From Tretioscincus oriximinensis (taxonomy: Eukaryota > Chordata > Lepidosauria > Squamata > Gymnophthalmidae): a stretch of 64,000 nt of DNA. The notes beneath the pieces were generated by a model. That model was not told where the DNA came from. It saw only the letters and a list, made by a program, of their open reading frames with translations, and made no database searches. The stretch spans positions 671,175 to 735,174 of the forward strand of contig JAJVDF010000656.1 in NCBI GenBank assembly GCA_022410635.1, read 5' to 3'. Of this stretch, positions 11,231 to 21,105 are shown in pieces (the first letter of the stretch is position 1; every line of letters begins with the position of its first letter). Made by a program: the position numbers and the translations under genes.

Positions 11231-12184
11231 TCAGCTCTGCTGTGAAACCAAGGAAAAACAGGGCACTTACTGAGTTATCAGTTCTAGCAGTGACTGATAA
11301 ACCCAGACCCATGAGTTGAACTCCCTTGGTTGCATTGTTCAAGCCAGCAAAGATCAAAAGTCTGAAGATAACGTGAGAAATTAGAAGAATTAACTTTGTG
11401 TATGGATCTATATCTGAGATGCGATATGAATATAGTTTAGAACTTAAGAGAACTCTGGTCTGCAGGAATATTTAAATTCAAAGTGATTGAATCAGGAGAT
11501 ACAGGTGTGTTTTCCTCCAACATAAGGCTATTCAAGATTATTGCTACAGAGAAGGTGTGAGCAATATATATTTCAAGGGGAATTTCAGTTTCTTTGTGAA
11601 AGATCCTGAAAGATACATTCACTTGCAGGCAACAAATGGACAATTATAATTATTCACAATATTACAGAACCCTGCACCTGCTATATTGCCATGGAGAAAA
11701 ATTCTTGAAAGTTACAACAAAAAGCTTGTGGAACATTTCAGGCAACTGTTTATACTTGATGATACTGAGCTTTGTTACTAGAAAGATATTACAAAGATTA
11801 CACAAAATGTGTGTTTGCTGTTTAAGATATATGAAAATGGGGTTCAGATCATAAAAACATGACAGATGCACTCATTTTTGTTTCCTTTCATAAAATTACA
11901 TAATTTAGCTCTAGTAGCATGCACCCAGCTATTACCTACTTATATATATAAATGCTAGTAGATTTATTAGTGATAGTTTCCATATACCAGCTAATGCCCT
12001 TTTACAACTTATCAGTTAGTCTGGGATAAACCATCTTTTTGCATTTAGATTCATAAATGTTAATATGAATTATGATCCCTATTTTTATATTCTAACAGAT
12101 TTTTCTAACAGGAAGGGGAACAGATTATTTGTCTAAGAAAACAGACATAATATCTCAGAATTAGCTTGGAATTGCATACAACAA
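11231..12184. other. No recognisable feature
   Basis: AT-rich, apparently unique. The opposing frames at 11437-11871 lack motifs. Confidence 0.4.
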
Positions 12185-12781
12185 TAGGCTCAAAGAAGAA
12201 AATAGTTTGGTTCAGACCAAACACCAACCTCAGGCATCTCTGGTGAAACACACATTACACAGGTCCTTAGAGATCTGCACTTGTTACCTATTCCCAGCCA
12301 AGCCAAATTCAAGGTGTTCATATTAGCATAGAAAGCCTTAAATGGCCTGGGCCCTGAATATCTGAAGGAGTGCCTTTTCCTATATAGGCCTGCCCATGCA
12401 TTAAGATTCCAAGGAGAAGGCCTTTTGATAGTTCCTCCACATGGAGAGATACAAGCAGTAGGAGCATGCAGGAGGGTCTTCTCTGTGGTGGCTCCCACTC
12501 TTGGACAGCCTCCCTCTAGAGCTTTATCAGGCACCTACACTGTGCAGCTTTCAGTGCCTGATAAAAATGTGGCTCTTTATCTAGGCTTTAGACACTTAAA
12601 TAGCTCCCTCTGTCCTTCCAGGGAGGATGTGAGGGCAAATGGGAAGATATAACTCTTTAAAAAAAANCAAAAATAACTTTCTTTTTAAACTAATGTCTTT
12701 CTATGTTTTTAAATTCTGCAAACTGCCCTGGGATTTTTACTGAAAGGCAAATACAAATCCCTGAATAAATAAATAAATACT
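12185..12781 (+). mobile_element. L2-type LINE 3' end
   Basis: A plus-strand translation reads LHLLPIPSQAKFKVFILA, a stop, then KALNGLGPEYLKECL. This is the conserved LHWLP-x-FK-x-KALxGLxPxYL segment downstream of the reverse transcriptase in L2-type LINEs. It continues as RPAHALRF and a SRALSGTY-like stretch, then a 3' UTR with an AACTGCCCTGGGATTTTTAC block and an (AATAAAT)n tail at 12763-12781. In-frame stops show it is inactive. An ambiguous base sits at 12667. Confidence 0.8.
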
Positions 12782-13840
12782 AAACCCATGAGTGGTGAAA
12801 GCCCTGCCTGTGGACCAACAATAGCCAAAGAGCCCTTTGATCCTGCCTGCAGATCTTCCTGCCCCCTCCCCTGCATTTTCAAAAATCCGGAGTTCTGAGA
12901 GTTCCAATGGGCAGAGCCTGGCCAGAAGGCAGGAAGCCCAGGGAGAGAAAGAGGCAATGGCAGCACATGCAGTGGCATTTGCCAAAGGAGGAAGGCACAG
13001 ATGAGAATCATTCCACACAAGAGGATGAGCAGAGACGGTGTCGTCTCCTGTTCTTTTTGCTGGAGGATAGGGCAGACTTCCACTGCATGGGATCAGGGAA
13101 AGGGTCTGGAATGGAAGGTCAGGGCCTAGAGTGGAGGAAAGGGTATGGCTCCTGGCTTCATCAAAGCCTTAAGTATAAATTAACTCAATGCCTTGTGGTA
13201 AAGTTAGGTTTTTATTTGGCATCTGGAAGTGACTGGAATTGGAGCCAGTAATTTTACCTGGATAGAGAATTTTGCAAACAAAGGGGCACCATTGAAAAGA
13301 TACAATTTTGCTGGACTGGATTGATGTGGAAAATCTTCTGGTGATGATTATAGGCTTCTGAAACTAACATTCCATTAGAGATTGGGATTCCTAACCATAT
13401 GCAGTAGCAGGGATGACAGATTTAAGGGATTACATCTGGTAGATGGAATGAAGAATTATGAACAAGGATTTGTAACGTTATAAAGGATGAAAGAAAGAAA
13501 AAATCCAAAGAAAAAGAACCAGAAAAAAGCTATCTGATGAGGATTTGCAGATAGCTGAGGAAAGAAAGACAGAAAGGCAAGGTGGAAAGGAAAATGTAGA
13601 CATCACTGAATACAGATTTCCAGAGAATACAAGGAGAGATAAGAGGACCCTCTTAAATCAGCAATACAAAAAACTGGAAGAAAACCACAGAATGAGAAGA
13701 TTAAATATTTTCATGAAAATGGAAGTTATTAATGGAAAGCTGCATGCAAAAGCAGCATAGTGGAGGACAAAAATGGCAGTGACCTGATACTATAGAAAAC
13801 ATTGAAAGAAAAGGGCAACTTTGATAGTATTATCACTGAC
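12782..13840. other. Unassigned, partly GC- and purine-rich
   Basis: The 12840-13150 part is richer in G and C than its neighbours and open in several frames on both strands, which is expected from composition. No domain is visible. It may be an unrecognised repeat. Confidence 0.35.
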
Positions 13841-13843
13841 TTA

Positions 13844-14213
13844 GGCTACATGACACAATGATTTTCTACCTTGTTCATAGTAAAATCAGGATGTCTAGGG
13901 CACAAGTGCTAAATGTTTTTCAGTAGTCGACCCACAATAAATGCCTTTTTCCTTGAAATAAACTATTGATCAGATATTCAGGCATTGTTCCGGAGAATCC
14001 TGGTATTCTTGATGCAAGATGATAAAACAATTGAAAACACAGTTGTTGTTTCCATTGACCGTTACGAGTAAAATAAATTATTGGACTGCACTGTGACAAG
14101 ATCAATGAGCGATGTTATGGAACTGGGGCATGTTTGGTATGCACAGACACATGATTGCTATATTCCAGATTATAGCATTGGAGTGGTTTTTAAGTCGTGG
14201 TGTGCACTTAGCC
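13844..14213 (-). mobile_element. Harbinger-like non-autonomous element (family 2)
   Basis: The plus-strand left end is GGCTACATGACACAATGATT and the right end is GACTTAAAAACCACTCC-like read inward from CTAAGTGCACACC on the complement. TTA flanks both sides (13841-13843, 14214-14216). The inward sequence of the right end matches the plus-strand element at 20752 over about 150 bp, including TGCTATAATCTGGAATATAG and CATTGATCTTGT blocks, so the two are copies in opposite orientation. No coding capacity. Confidence 0.65.
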
Positions 14214-14435
14214 TTAGAACCAAATATTCTGGAAGGTGAGGTCAAGTAGGTCTTAGAATTCACTTAATTGTTCCAATTTGATTTTGAGCTAGTGTGTGGA
14301 ATGATTACAACTGTTTGAAAGTTTGAGCATTCTTTGGTGATTCTATCACACGCTATCAAAGATTTTTCAAGCTAGGCTTCAGCAAAACTGAGAACCACTA
14401 GTAGGGAAAGCTAGCAATTGAAGAGGCAGCGATCA

Positions 14436-15210
14436 AATTGGAGAAAGCAAGACGACATAACAACATCTACTTCTGCTTCATTTCCTAAACTGAGGCTCTT
14501 GACTGTGTACCTAACCACTTTATTTGCTTCCTGAGGAACTTTTGTGTAAGGTAAAATTAAGAATGAGTTCAAGATTAGGAAAGGAATATGACAAGGTGTA
14601 TGCTTCCATTCTATTTATTTAGACTTTATTATGTGAAACGCTATGCCAAATGAATCAAAAACAGCAATGGAAGTTGTCAGGAGAAAAATATCAACATTTT
14701 CCTATATACAGAAAATACAGAAAGGGAAAAATAATATTCTCTTTTTGGGGAAGAGAGCAACACCAACATTTAAAAGATTAAGATTATGGAACCAATTCCA
14801 TCACTTTGTGGCAAATAGAAAAGAATGGAAGCAGTGTCAGATTTTATTTTTCTCAGGCTCTAAGATAACAGCAGGTGGTGACTACAGCCATGAAATTAAA
14901 AGATGCTTGCTGCTTGGGAGAAAACTTCTGGCAACTTAGCCAGTCTATTAAAAAGCAGAGCTATCACTTTATGGAGAAAGGACCATATTGTTCAAGTAAT
15001 GTTTTTTCCTAGTAGTGATGTATGGCTGTGAAAGCTGGACCATAAGGAAGGTTAATGTTTTGCAAATGTGGCTGGAGAAGATTTTGAGGGTTCCTCAAAT
15101 CAGTCAATACTAAAGGAAAACATCTGTGGCTGCTCATTGGAAGGACAAATATTAAAGATGAAGATGAAGTATCTTGGCCACACAATGAGAAGCAAACACT
15201 CCTTCTTTGT
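14436..15210 (+). mobile_element. BovB/RTE LINE fragment (reverse transcriptase C-terminal part)
   Basis: Despite stops and frameshifts, plus-strand translation keeps the RTE/BovB order. There is a palm remnant near 14470-14560, a FKIRKGI-stop-QG segment followed by a YLDFIM-type stretch at 14570-14640, FFSGSKITAGGDYSHEIKR at 14845-14905, a LLGRKLL block and WLWKLDH-type remnants near 15020. NQSILKE-type and YLGHTMR-like segments follow at 15095 and 15170. These correspond to the C-terminal half of the BovB polyprotein. The 5' endonuclease and the 3' UTR are absent. It abuts an oppositely oriented BovB fragment. Confidence 0.8.
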
Positions 15211-15227
15211 TCTTTCAATGTATAATC

Positions 15228-15665
15228 TGGATTGATCTGCTATTAATATTGACTGATTTGGTCTTTTTGTAGCCCAGATACTCTCAGAAGTTGGCTACAG
15301 CACCACAATTCAAAAGTTGATTCTTCAAGTGCTCAGTATTCCTTAAAGTTCACAGTCATCATTTATTACTGGTTTACTATCTACGACTTTGGCTATATTC
15401 CTGTCCCCAAGGTGATTTTTCTGCTTTTAAAAAAAAACTTGTCCAACTTGGTCACAGCTTTTCTCCCAAGCAGCAACTGACTTTTAATTTCATGGCTGAA
15501 GTTCTCATCCACAGTGATCTCTGAGTCCAAAATCTGTCATTGTTTCGATTTTCATTCCTTCCCCCTCTATTTGCTGGGAAGTGATGGTACAAGATGTTAT
15601 TATCTTTAACATTGAACATCAAGCCAGCTTTCACACTCTCCTCTGCTACCCTCCCCAATCTTCTT
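15228..15665 (-). mobile_element. BovB/RTE LINE fragment, antisense
   Basis: On the minus strand the frame at 15452-15658 encodes HHFPANRGGR, then a DRFWTQRSL-type stretch and AMKLKVSCCLGEKL. Further 3' the sequence gives LWCCSQLLRVSGLQKDQISQ, matching the LWCWRRLLRVPW-type BovB segment. It covers the same part of BovB as 14790-15120 on the other strand, so the two copies face each other tail to tail with about 20 bp between them. Both are decayed. Confidence 0.75.
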
Positions 15666-15806
15666 CACTTTTTTATTTTCTGCCCCAAGAGTGATATTAC
15701 CTGCTTATCTGAGGCTGTTGATTCTTCACCTGAAAAATATAATCCCAGTTTTTTATTCATCCATTCATCCACATGACATTTTGCATGATGTGCTTAGTGT
15801 ATAAGT

Positions 15807-15933
15807 CCAGCAAAGGAGCTAGTACCACTTTGAGACTAACTTGAGAAAAGTGGGTGGCATAAGCTTTCGTAGACACGTCTACTTCTTCCTTTGCTGGACT
15901 TTCTACTAAACTAACATGGCTATTTCTCTGAAA
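15807..15933. mobile_element. Short MITE-like retroposon with 13-bp target duplication
   Basis: The body contains CACTTTGAGACTAACTTGAG and GGTGGCATAAGCTTTCG, and ends ACTAACATGGCTATTTCTCT followed by GAAA. It is flanked by a perfect 13-bp direct repeat, TTAGTGTATAAGT (15794-15806 and 15934-15946). The left end carries a partial inverted copy of the right end (CCAGCAAAGG against CCTTTGCTGG), so it resembles a foldback element. A 13-bp duplication, however, is typical of LINE-driven insertion. Related copies lie at 19451 and 49739. Confidence 0.75.
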
Positions 15934-16249
15934 TTAGTGTATAAGTAATACTTTCCCAGTCTTAAACCAGTCATGTACTCCATGGTTAGTTCTTGCTTCA
16001 TAACTTGCATAAAGATCTTAAGGAGATCTTAAGTGCTCAGGTATTCCCAATTCTTTCAAAAACATGCCACATGATCCACATGTCAATGAAGCATAAATTT
16101 CCTTACTGGGGCTCGTCCCCGGCNGGGGAATCTTGCCGGAGTCGGCGTCGGAGGAGGCGGGCCCGCTGTAGGAGTTGCGCCTCATCTCGCTGACCGAGAG
16201 GACCGGCGAGGCGCGACTTCTGGCACTCGTGGGAGGGGCGCTGCCGGCC

Positions 16250-16257
16250 TATATAAG
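16250..16257 (+). promoter_or_regulatory. TATA box of the LTR-like element
   Basis: TATATAAG sits inside a near-palindrome, CCGGCCTATATAAGGCCGG, in a CpG-rich GC-box-like context. The equivalent place in copy B reads CCTGTATCAGG, so the box is lost there. Confidence 0.6.
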
Positions 16258-17028
16258 GCCGGGACGCCCCGCCCATCCTCACTCTCGTCGGAAGCACGTT
16301 CGCCCACCCTTCCCACCCCCTTTTTTCTTTTCTTTCTCCCATTGTCATGGTGAGAGAAGAGGGCCGGTGTTATGCATCTTGACTTGCCATAGGTCACCTG
16401 AGCCTCGTGAGAGGCATCCCCATGATCTCAATATAGTTAGAGGGCCCTAATAAGGGGTTCTGGAGTTGCGGGCTACCCCGGGGATGGGTAGGTGAACGCA
16501 ACTCTGGAGTCATTGAGGGGGCTGTACAAAGGAAAGATCCTTGAGAGCCCATGACAAACCTCTCTGATCCTCGTGGTGAGGCCCACAGCTTGGGTGGGCA
16601 GTATAGGCTTATGCTGGACGGCCCTGGCAAAGCAGACAGGCAGGGCTGACCCACCTGGTGAGCGGGCAGTAGCCATGGCCTCATGCCACCGGGCAGGGGC
16701 ACTGAGTCCACTACAAAGCCCGGGCTGGGCATAAGCTGGAGGGCTACCAGGTCACGTGATAGGTAGCCCCAGGGGGCCATGTCACAGGGGCNTGGCCTGC
16801 CTTTAACCGTGTCAGATCAAAAATGGCTGACCGGTTTGGGAGTCAAGATGCTGCGCCTGCACCCTCCTACTCGAGCCATGGCCTATTCCTTCCACTTTTG
16901 TGTTATTGTTAAATTTAAGTTTAATGTTAATTGCATGTAAGCACATGTTCACTTTATAATTAGAAAAAGTTGGGTTGCGTTCTTCAATGTAACGGGTAAG
17001 CGTTTAGGNTTTTGGATATTGTTAATTT

Positions 17029-17034
17029 AATAAA
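17029..17034 (+). promoter_or_regulatory. Polyadenylation signal of the LTR-like element
   Basis: AATAAA in the context TTAATTTAATAAAATGTTG, followed by a GT-rich stretch. Copy B has AATAAA at the homologous place (42445-42450). Confidence 0.6.
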
Positions 17035-17086
17035 ATGTTGTTGACAATAATAAGTGTCCGTCCCTCCTTTAGCCATACCTGGCAAG

Positions 17087-17168
17087 TATACTGCTCAAAA
17101 CAATTAAGGGAACACTTTAACATAACAGTGTATGTTACAGTGTTCCCTTAATTGTTTTGAGCAGTATA
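17087..17168. mobile_element. 82-bp Tc1/mariner-like hairpin MITE
   Basis: The ends TATACTGCTCAAAACAATTA and its exact complement TAATTGTTTTGAGCAGTATA form 30-bp perfect inverted arms (17087-17116, 17139-17168). The palindrome continues inward through TAACATA and TATGTTA to a 6-base loop, ACAGTG. Arms beginning with TA and ACTGCTCAAAA are like those of Tc1/mariner elements. It lies only 2 bp beyond the end of LTR copy A. A single arm of the same family occurs at 51425-51461. Confidence 0.8.
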
Positions 17169-17249
17169 TTTCTTGCTCCCTCTTTTGTAATTGTCACTAG
17201 TTTCCAATTTAATTAAATTGAGTTAGGTTCATTGAATGTCTACATTATA

Positions 17250-17680
17250 CACCTTCAAGATGATCTATCATATTGGGTTAAATATTCCGTTTGATGTTTA
17301 TTATTTTGTTAAACACTCAATTTATGCNGGACACCTGGTGTCAAAGGGTGGAAAGACTTTTCTACCTGGACTAAAAGAGAATGGTTTTCTTATGTATTAA
17401 GTTTTACGAAATTTAATTTATTTTTTGAAAAAAGATTTAGATGTATAGGTGTACAACCTACATACTCATGCCAGACAAAATGGCAAGTATTGATTACTTA
17501 TGCATTGTCTCAACAAGATCAATGGGTGTATGTCTCATATGGAACTGATTTTTTTTCATAAATATGTCTTTTCCTTCCTATGGGGGTGAGGGTGTAGTGG
17601 GTGGGATAGTGGGTTGTACATATTTGTATTTGTGTTTTGTTATTATTTTTTTCAAAAATAAAAATATATAAAAAATGAAA
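17250..17680 (+). mobile_element. L1 LINE 3' end
   Basis: A decayed plus-strand translation near 17350-17540 reads WKDFSTWTKREWFSYVLSF, then a FRCIGVQPTYS-like stretch and a QQDQWVYVSYG-like segment, resembling the last part of L1 ORF2. A G-rich 3' UTR (17582-17613) and a terminal CAAAAATAAAAATATATAAA follow. The layout is the same as the copy at 7081-7745. No family name is attempted. Confidence 0.55.
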
Positions 17681-17686
17681 GATGAT

Positions 17687-17845
17687 ATATCATGTGGTCT
17701 CATAGTACCCTGGAGAGTAACAAGAAAAAGGCAGGCATCTTTCACAGACAAATCTACTTCTTCAGATGTTATTCAGCATTTCCAATATCTTCTCTAGCAT
17801 CTGAAGAAGTAGATTTGACTATGAAAGAGGTTATCTTTAAAAATA
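17687..17845. mobile_element. Foldback MITE-like repeat
   Basis: Perfect 19-bp inverted arms AAATCTACTTCTTCAGATG (17750-17768) and CATCTGAAGAAGTAGATTT (17798-17816) flank a 29-bp loop. Weaker complementarity extends outward through CATCTTTCACA and TGAAAGAGGTTA. The left outer part, GTACCCTGGAGAGTAACAAG, resembles 42514-42580 and the repeat at 43257. It looks like the reptile palindromic repeats carrying a CTTCTTCAGATG core. Confidence 0.55.
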
Positions 17846-18168
17846 AATGGATTATGTGCTCATGTACAGGTAAAGCAGTAATTCAACAGTACCTTAGTGT
17901 TGGTACTTATTTGTCACTCATGTACTTATCTCTTTGCTAATCTACACTTTCTATCCTAATTGTCAAGAATGGACTTTCTCCTGACTCTCACAGCATAGGA
18001 AACTTTATTCTCTCAATGCTGCAGATAGACCACAGAAAATACTCTACCCAGTAACCACACACAATTTAACATTGAGAGAACTGTTGATACAAGTGCTAAC
18101 AAGAGACCTCCATGAGAACCATAATTTACCTTAAAGCTNTCCTTGAAACATATCTTCATATACATGTA

Positions 18169-18402
18169 CAGGGTGCTTCAAAAAATGTATACATATTTTG
18201 AACTTCCATAGAAAATTTATTTACTGTTCTACAAAGTTAAATTTCAGGATTTCCCAATTTGAACAGTATTAACATTTGTTATTTACATTTTATTTGCATT
18301 GGACTTTAACCTTTCTAATTTCGTGAAATTTAACTTTGTAGAACAGAAAATAAATTTTCTATAGAAGTTCAAAGTGTGTATACATTTTTTTGAACCACCC
18401 TG
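18169..18402. mobile_element. Tc1/mariner MITE (CAGGGTG ends)
   Basis: The 234-bp element has long inverted ends. The left end is CAGGGTGCTTCAAAAAATGT and the right end is the near complement, finishing GAACCACCCTG. TA lies on both sides (18167-18168, 18403-18404), the Tc1/mariner duplication. Complementarity covers nearly 90 bp per arm (ATACATATTTTGAACTTCCA against TAGAAGTTCAAAGTGTGTAT). No transposase. The related copy at 49006 lies in the opposite orientation. Confidence 0.85.
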
Positions 18403-18689
18403 TATATCAAGGTCTGTATAGGAGATACAGCCAACAGCTCAGCAAGAGCTGATAGAGCTTATTGTAAAATGGGAGATGTCCTAATACCCAGTGTATTCAA
18501 GAGAAGAATGGAGTTAACCATGGGGATGATTACACCTACAAAGTTTCTTTAAAAAATATTTCAGCCATATCAGAGTGTTTTTATGATTAGTTGATGCAGT
18601 CTAAGTGCATCCATCCTTCATCAATTTAATTAACCCTTAAAACAAAACATCCAGACTAGAAGCTTTAATCACATTTTCTGATAGTGGAT

Positions 18690-19250
18690 TCTATTGATGG
18701 GGTTGTTATAAAATTGATTGGAGTGTTATTCAGTGTAGAAAAATGTAGATGGATGATCATGAAAAGAGGGTGAGTAAGAAGAACCAAAAGATTTAAAGTA
18801 CTAGAACATTGCACCACAGATATGGAAAAGATTCACAAGTATCTATTGATTCCACAATTATATTGAGACCATGATGATGGAGTAAGAAAAGCCATAATAA
18901 ATTACCTTCAGATGGATCTTGTAGTACAGGTCAACAGAAAGAACAAGCTACAAACCATCAAAATGTATGCACTACAAGTTGTCAAATACCTAGAAAGCAC
19001 AATAAACTGGCCAATAGAAGGCAGAAGATGCTGATGTTAAGGTCCAGAAGCTTCTCACGATTTACAGAGGATTCCAACTTAGGTCAAGTGTACATAAGGA
19101 AAGGAATGGCATGGATTAACAAGTGTCAAGGTAACTGTCCTAACTGGAGAGAAAAACAGCCACAAATACTTCAGTAAAATGGATCATATATATGAATTTC
19201 TAATTCTGTATGTTTTAGACAAATGAAGGCAAGAAGCATGAATAAAGAAC
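18690..19250 (+). mobile_element. Decayed R4/Dong-like LINE fragment
   Basis: Plus-strand translation of 18800-19080 gives KYLLIPQ, a DGVRKAI segment, then QVNRKNKLQTIKMYALQVVKY, then INWPIE and, one frame away, ADVKVQKLLTIYRGF. This matches the order KYLGVLQ, LNGKNK-INTYA-PVIRY, INWPKEE, KTRKLLTMHGGFHP seen after the reverse transcriptase of R4/Dong-type (restriction-like-endonuclease) LINEs. Stops and frameshifts show a fossil. The class rests on remembered motif order only, and no 3' end was located. Confidence 0.55.
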
Positions 19251-19450
19251 AATGGAAATTACCTAGATATGCTATATCATTTCATTGATTGTGCCTTTAA
19301 TAGNGGTTGATATAGGAAAATCCTATCAATGGTTAGAAAAAGCAGGATGGAAAGACAGCATGGAGTCATTTTAATTGCATAAGAAAAAATACGTTATCAT
19401 GATAGAGCCTGCCATATCAAAGATATTTTTAAGTACAAACTGTAAAAAAA

Positions 19451-19572
19451 AATTCAGAGAAATAGCTGTGTTAGTCCAATAGAAAGTCCTGCAAAAGGGC
19501 AGTAGCACTTTGAGACTAACTTGAGAAAAGTGGGTGGCATAAGCTTTCGCAGACACATCTACTTCTTCAGGT
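19451..19572. mobile_element. Short MITE-like retroposon, second copy
   Basis: Starts AATTCAGAGAAATAGCTGTG, the inverted form of the right end at 15907-15933. It then runs TTAGTCC, GAAAGTCCTGCAAAAGGGC and the shared body GCACTTTGAGACTAACTTGA, ending near CTACTTCTTCAGG. This copy keeps the left terminal repeat lost from the copy at 15807. No clear flanking duplication. Confidence 0.65.
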
Positions 19573-20748
19573 GCTCTTTAAGGCAGCAATATAGCAGCAC
19601 CAAAACGAAACTGCAGGAATTGTGATAAAAACGGGCTGTATATTCTAAAGTCTAAATGGAAAATTCCATAAAAAACAGTAGCTAAAAACAATCTTTTGGG
19701 ATTTCCATATCAGTACTCTTAATGGTCATCCCCAACTTGAAAAAATGCCTTCAACAGACATCAAGAAAAAAGGTGCATCCAGGTGTTAATTTTCTTTCAC
19801 TATTCTATCATGACATCGAGATGTCTGCCACAGAAATTGTAGCTCTCTAATAAGCCTTCACTTGGGATTTTTGTCCAAGTGCTTCTTTTGCAATAAAATA
19901 GAGGAAGGTTTCATCAGTTCATGTAGCCTTGCTTTCAGAGCTAATGTAAAGCAGCAGACACAGGCCTGGAAATAGTCCTTTTTTGCATTTATCTACTACT
20001 ACAAGTATATTTGAAATTTTGTATTCTAGATTACTGCTTCCTTATTTAAGTTTTGGCTGTTTAACAGAAAGCACAACATGATTACTACAATAAATGGAAA
20101 TAATGTGAAAACAATGGCAAATCTCCAGAAATGCAATTATGATTATATAGTCTGCCAGTGAACCAACTAATCTAGAAAACTATTTTATCCATTAATATTT
20201 ATGATAGAAGGGCCTGAAATTGTCTAAATACACTTCCAAATATTATAAACATTAATTAACCTTTATTGGTTTGATGGCTATAAAAGGAGAAGTTAGACCA
20301 TGACTTAAAGCTATAATTCAAGCAGAATAGTTAAATCATAGATTGTAAATCTTTAAGTACTACTAGTAAAAACTCTGAGTAAATGTCATATCCAAGTTTT
20401 TTTAATAATAGACAGATAATTATTGAGATCTTGGGCATTTTCAGAACTTTGATATAAAACAAAAGCATAGCTGACTTTTGGCAATCTGGTAGAACTTAGA
20501 CATTTATTAAAAGGCTTGCAATTTTGTGTCATCGAAACAGCCCTTGTTATTAAATTATTTCTCCTAATTATGGTTGCTCTTTATTAATCAGCATAGGAAT
20601 CACCTAGAAAACAATATGAATTTCAAGCCTACAAACATTAAATATTGTCCTGTACCTATGGAAAAGTAGATGAACAACAAACTAAGTATTTGGAAACCTG
20701 GGCAAATGAGTAGCCAGATGACTTGCTGTTAAGAAGGTTTTAGCAAAC
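19573..20748. other. No recognisable feature
   Basis: AT-rich sequence with no motif-bearing frame and no repeat that I can assign. Confidence 0.4.
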
Positions 20749-20751
20749 TTA

Positions 20752-21105
20752 GGCTGTGTGCACACAATGACTTAAAAACCGCTACAAAGCTATAATCTCG
20801 AATATAGCAATCGTGTGTCCGTGCACACCAAACATGTATAATCTGTGACCAGTGCCCCTGCTCCCTTAACATCACTCATTGATCTTGTTGCATCGCAATC
20901 CAAGAATTCTTTTTTTACTCACAACAGCCAGTAGAATCAACTGCTGCCTTCTCGCTTATTTAAACATCTCGCATCTGATTTGTGCACACCCACCCCATCC
21001 CAATTTTGGGCTGCCAAAATATTGCAACCCTATGTTAGAGGAAAACAAAAAACAAAATCTGGAAAAATCATGAACGATTGTACGGGATAATCGAAAAAGC
21101 TCTTT
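20752..21105 (+). mobile_element. Harbinger-like non-autonomous element (family 2), 3' end lost
   Basis: Starts GGCTGTGTGCACACAATGAC after TTA (20749-20751). It carries ACTTAAAAACCGCTACAAAG, a TATAATCTCGAATATAGCAA block and CATCACTCATTGATCTTGTT, matching the complement of 13844-14213. A convincing right terminal repeat is not visible, so the end coordinate is approximate. Confidence 0.55.

Larger units (their letters stand above)
16107..17084 (+). mobile_element. LTR-like element, copy A (unclassified family)
   Basis: About 980 bp begin TGGGGCTCGTCCCCGGC and end CATACCTGGCA, so the outer bases fit TG...CA. The first 200 bp are CpG-rich (about 25 CpG between 16113 and 16305) and contain TATATAAG. 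AATAAA lies about 50 bp from the 3' end. This order, promoter first and polyadenylation signal near the end, is that of an LTR. A diverged copy at 40610-42506 defines the same ends within a few bases. No internal region, primer-binding site or matching flanking duplication is visible, so it would be a solo LTR. It could be of ERV or gypsy type, and the family is not recognised. Confidence 0.55.

Noticed and set aside
16175..16780. Frames of 91 (+) and 128 (-) codons in the LTR-like element
   Set aside because: GC-rich composition keeps several frames open. They are not preserved in copy B and carry no motifs.
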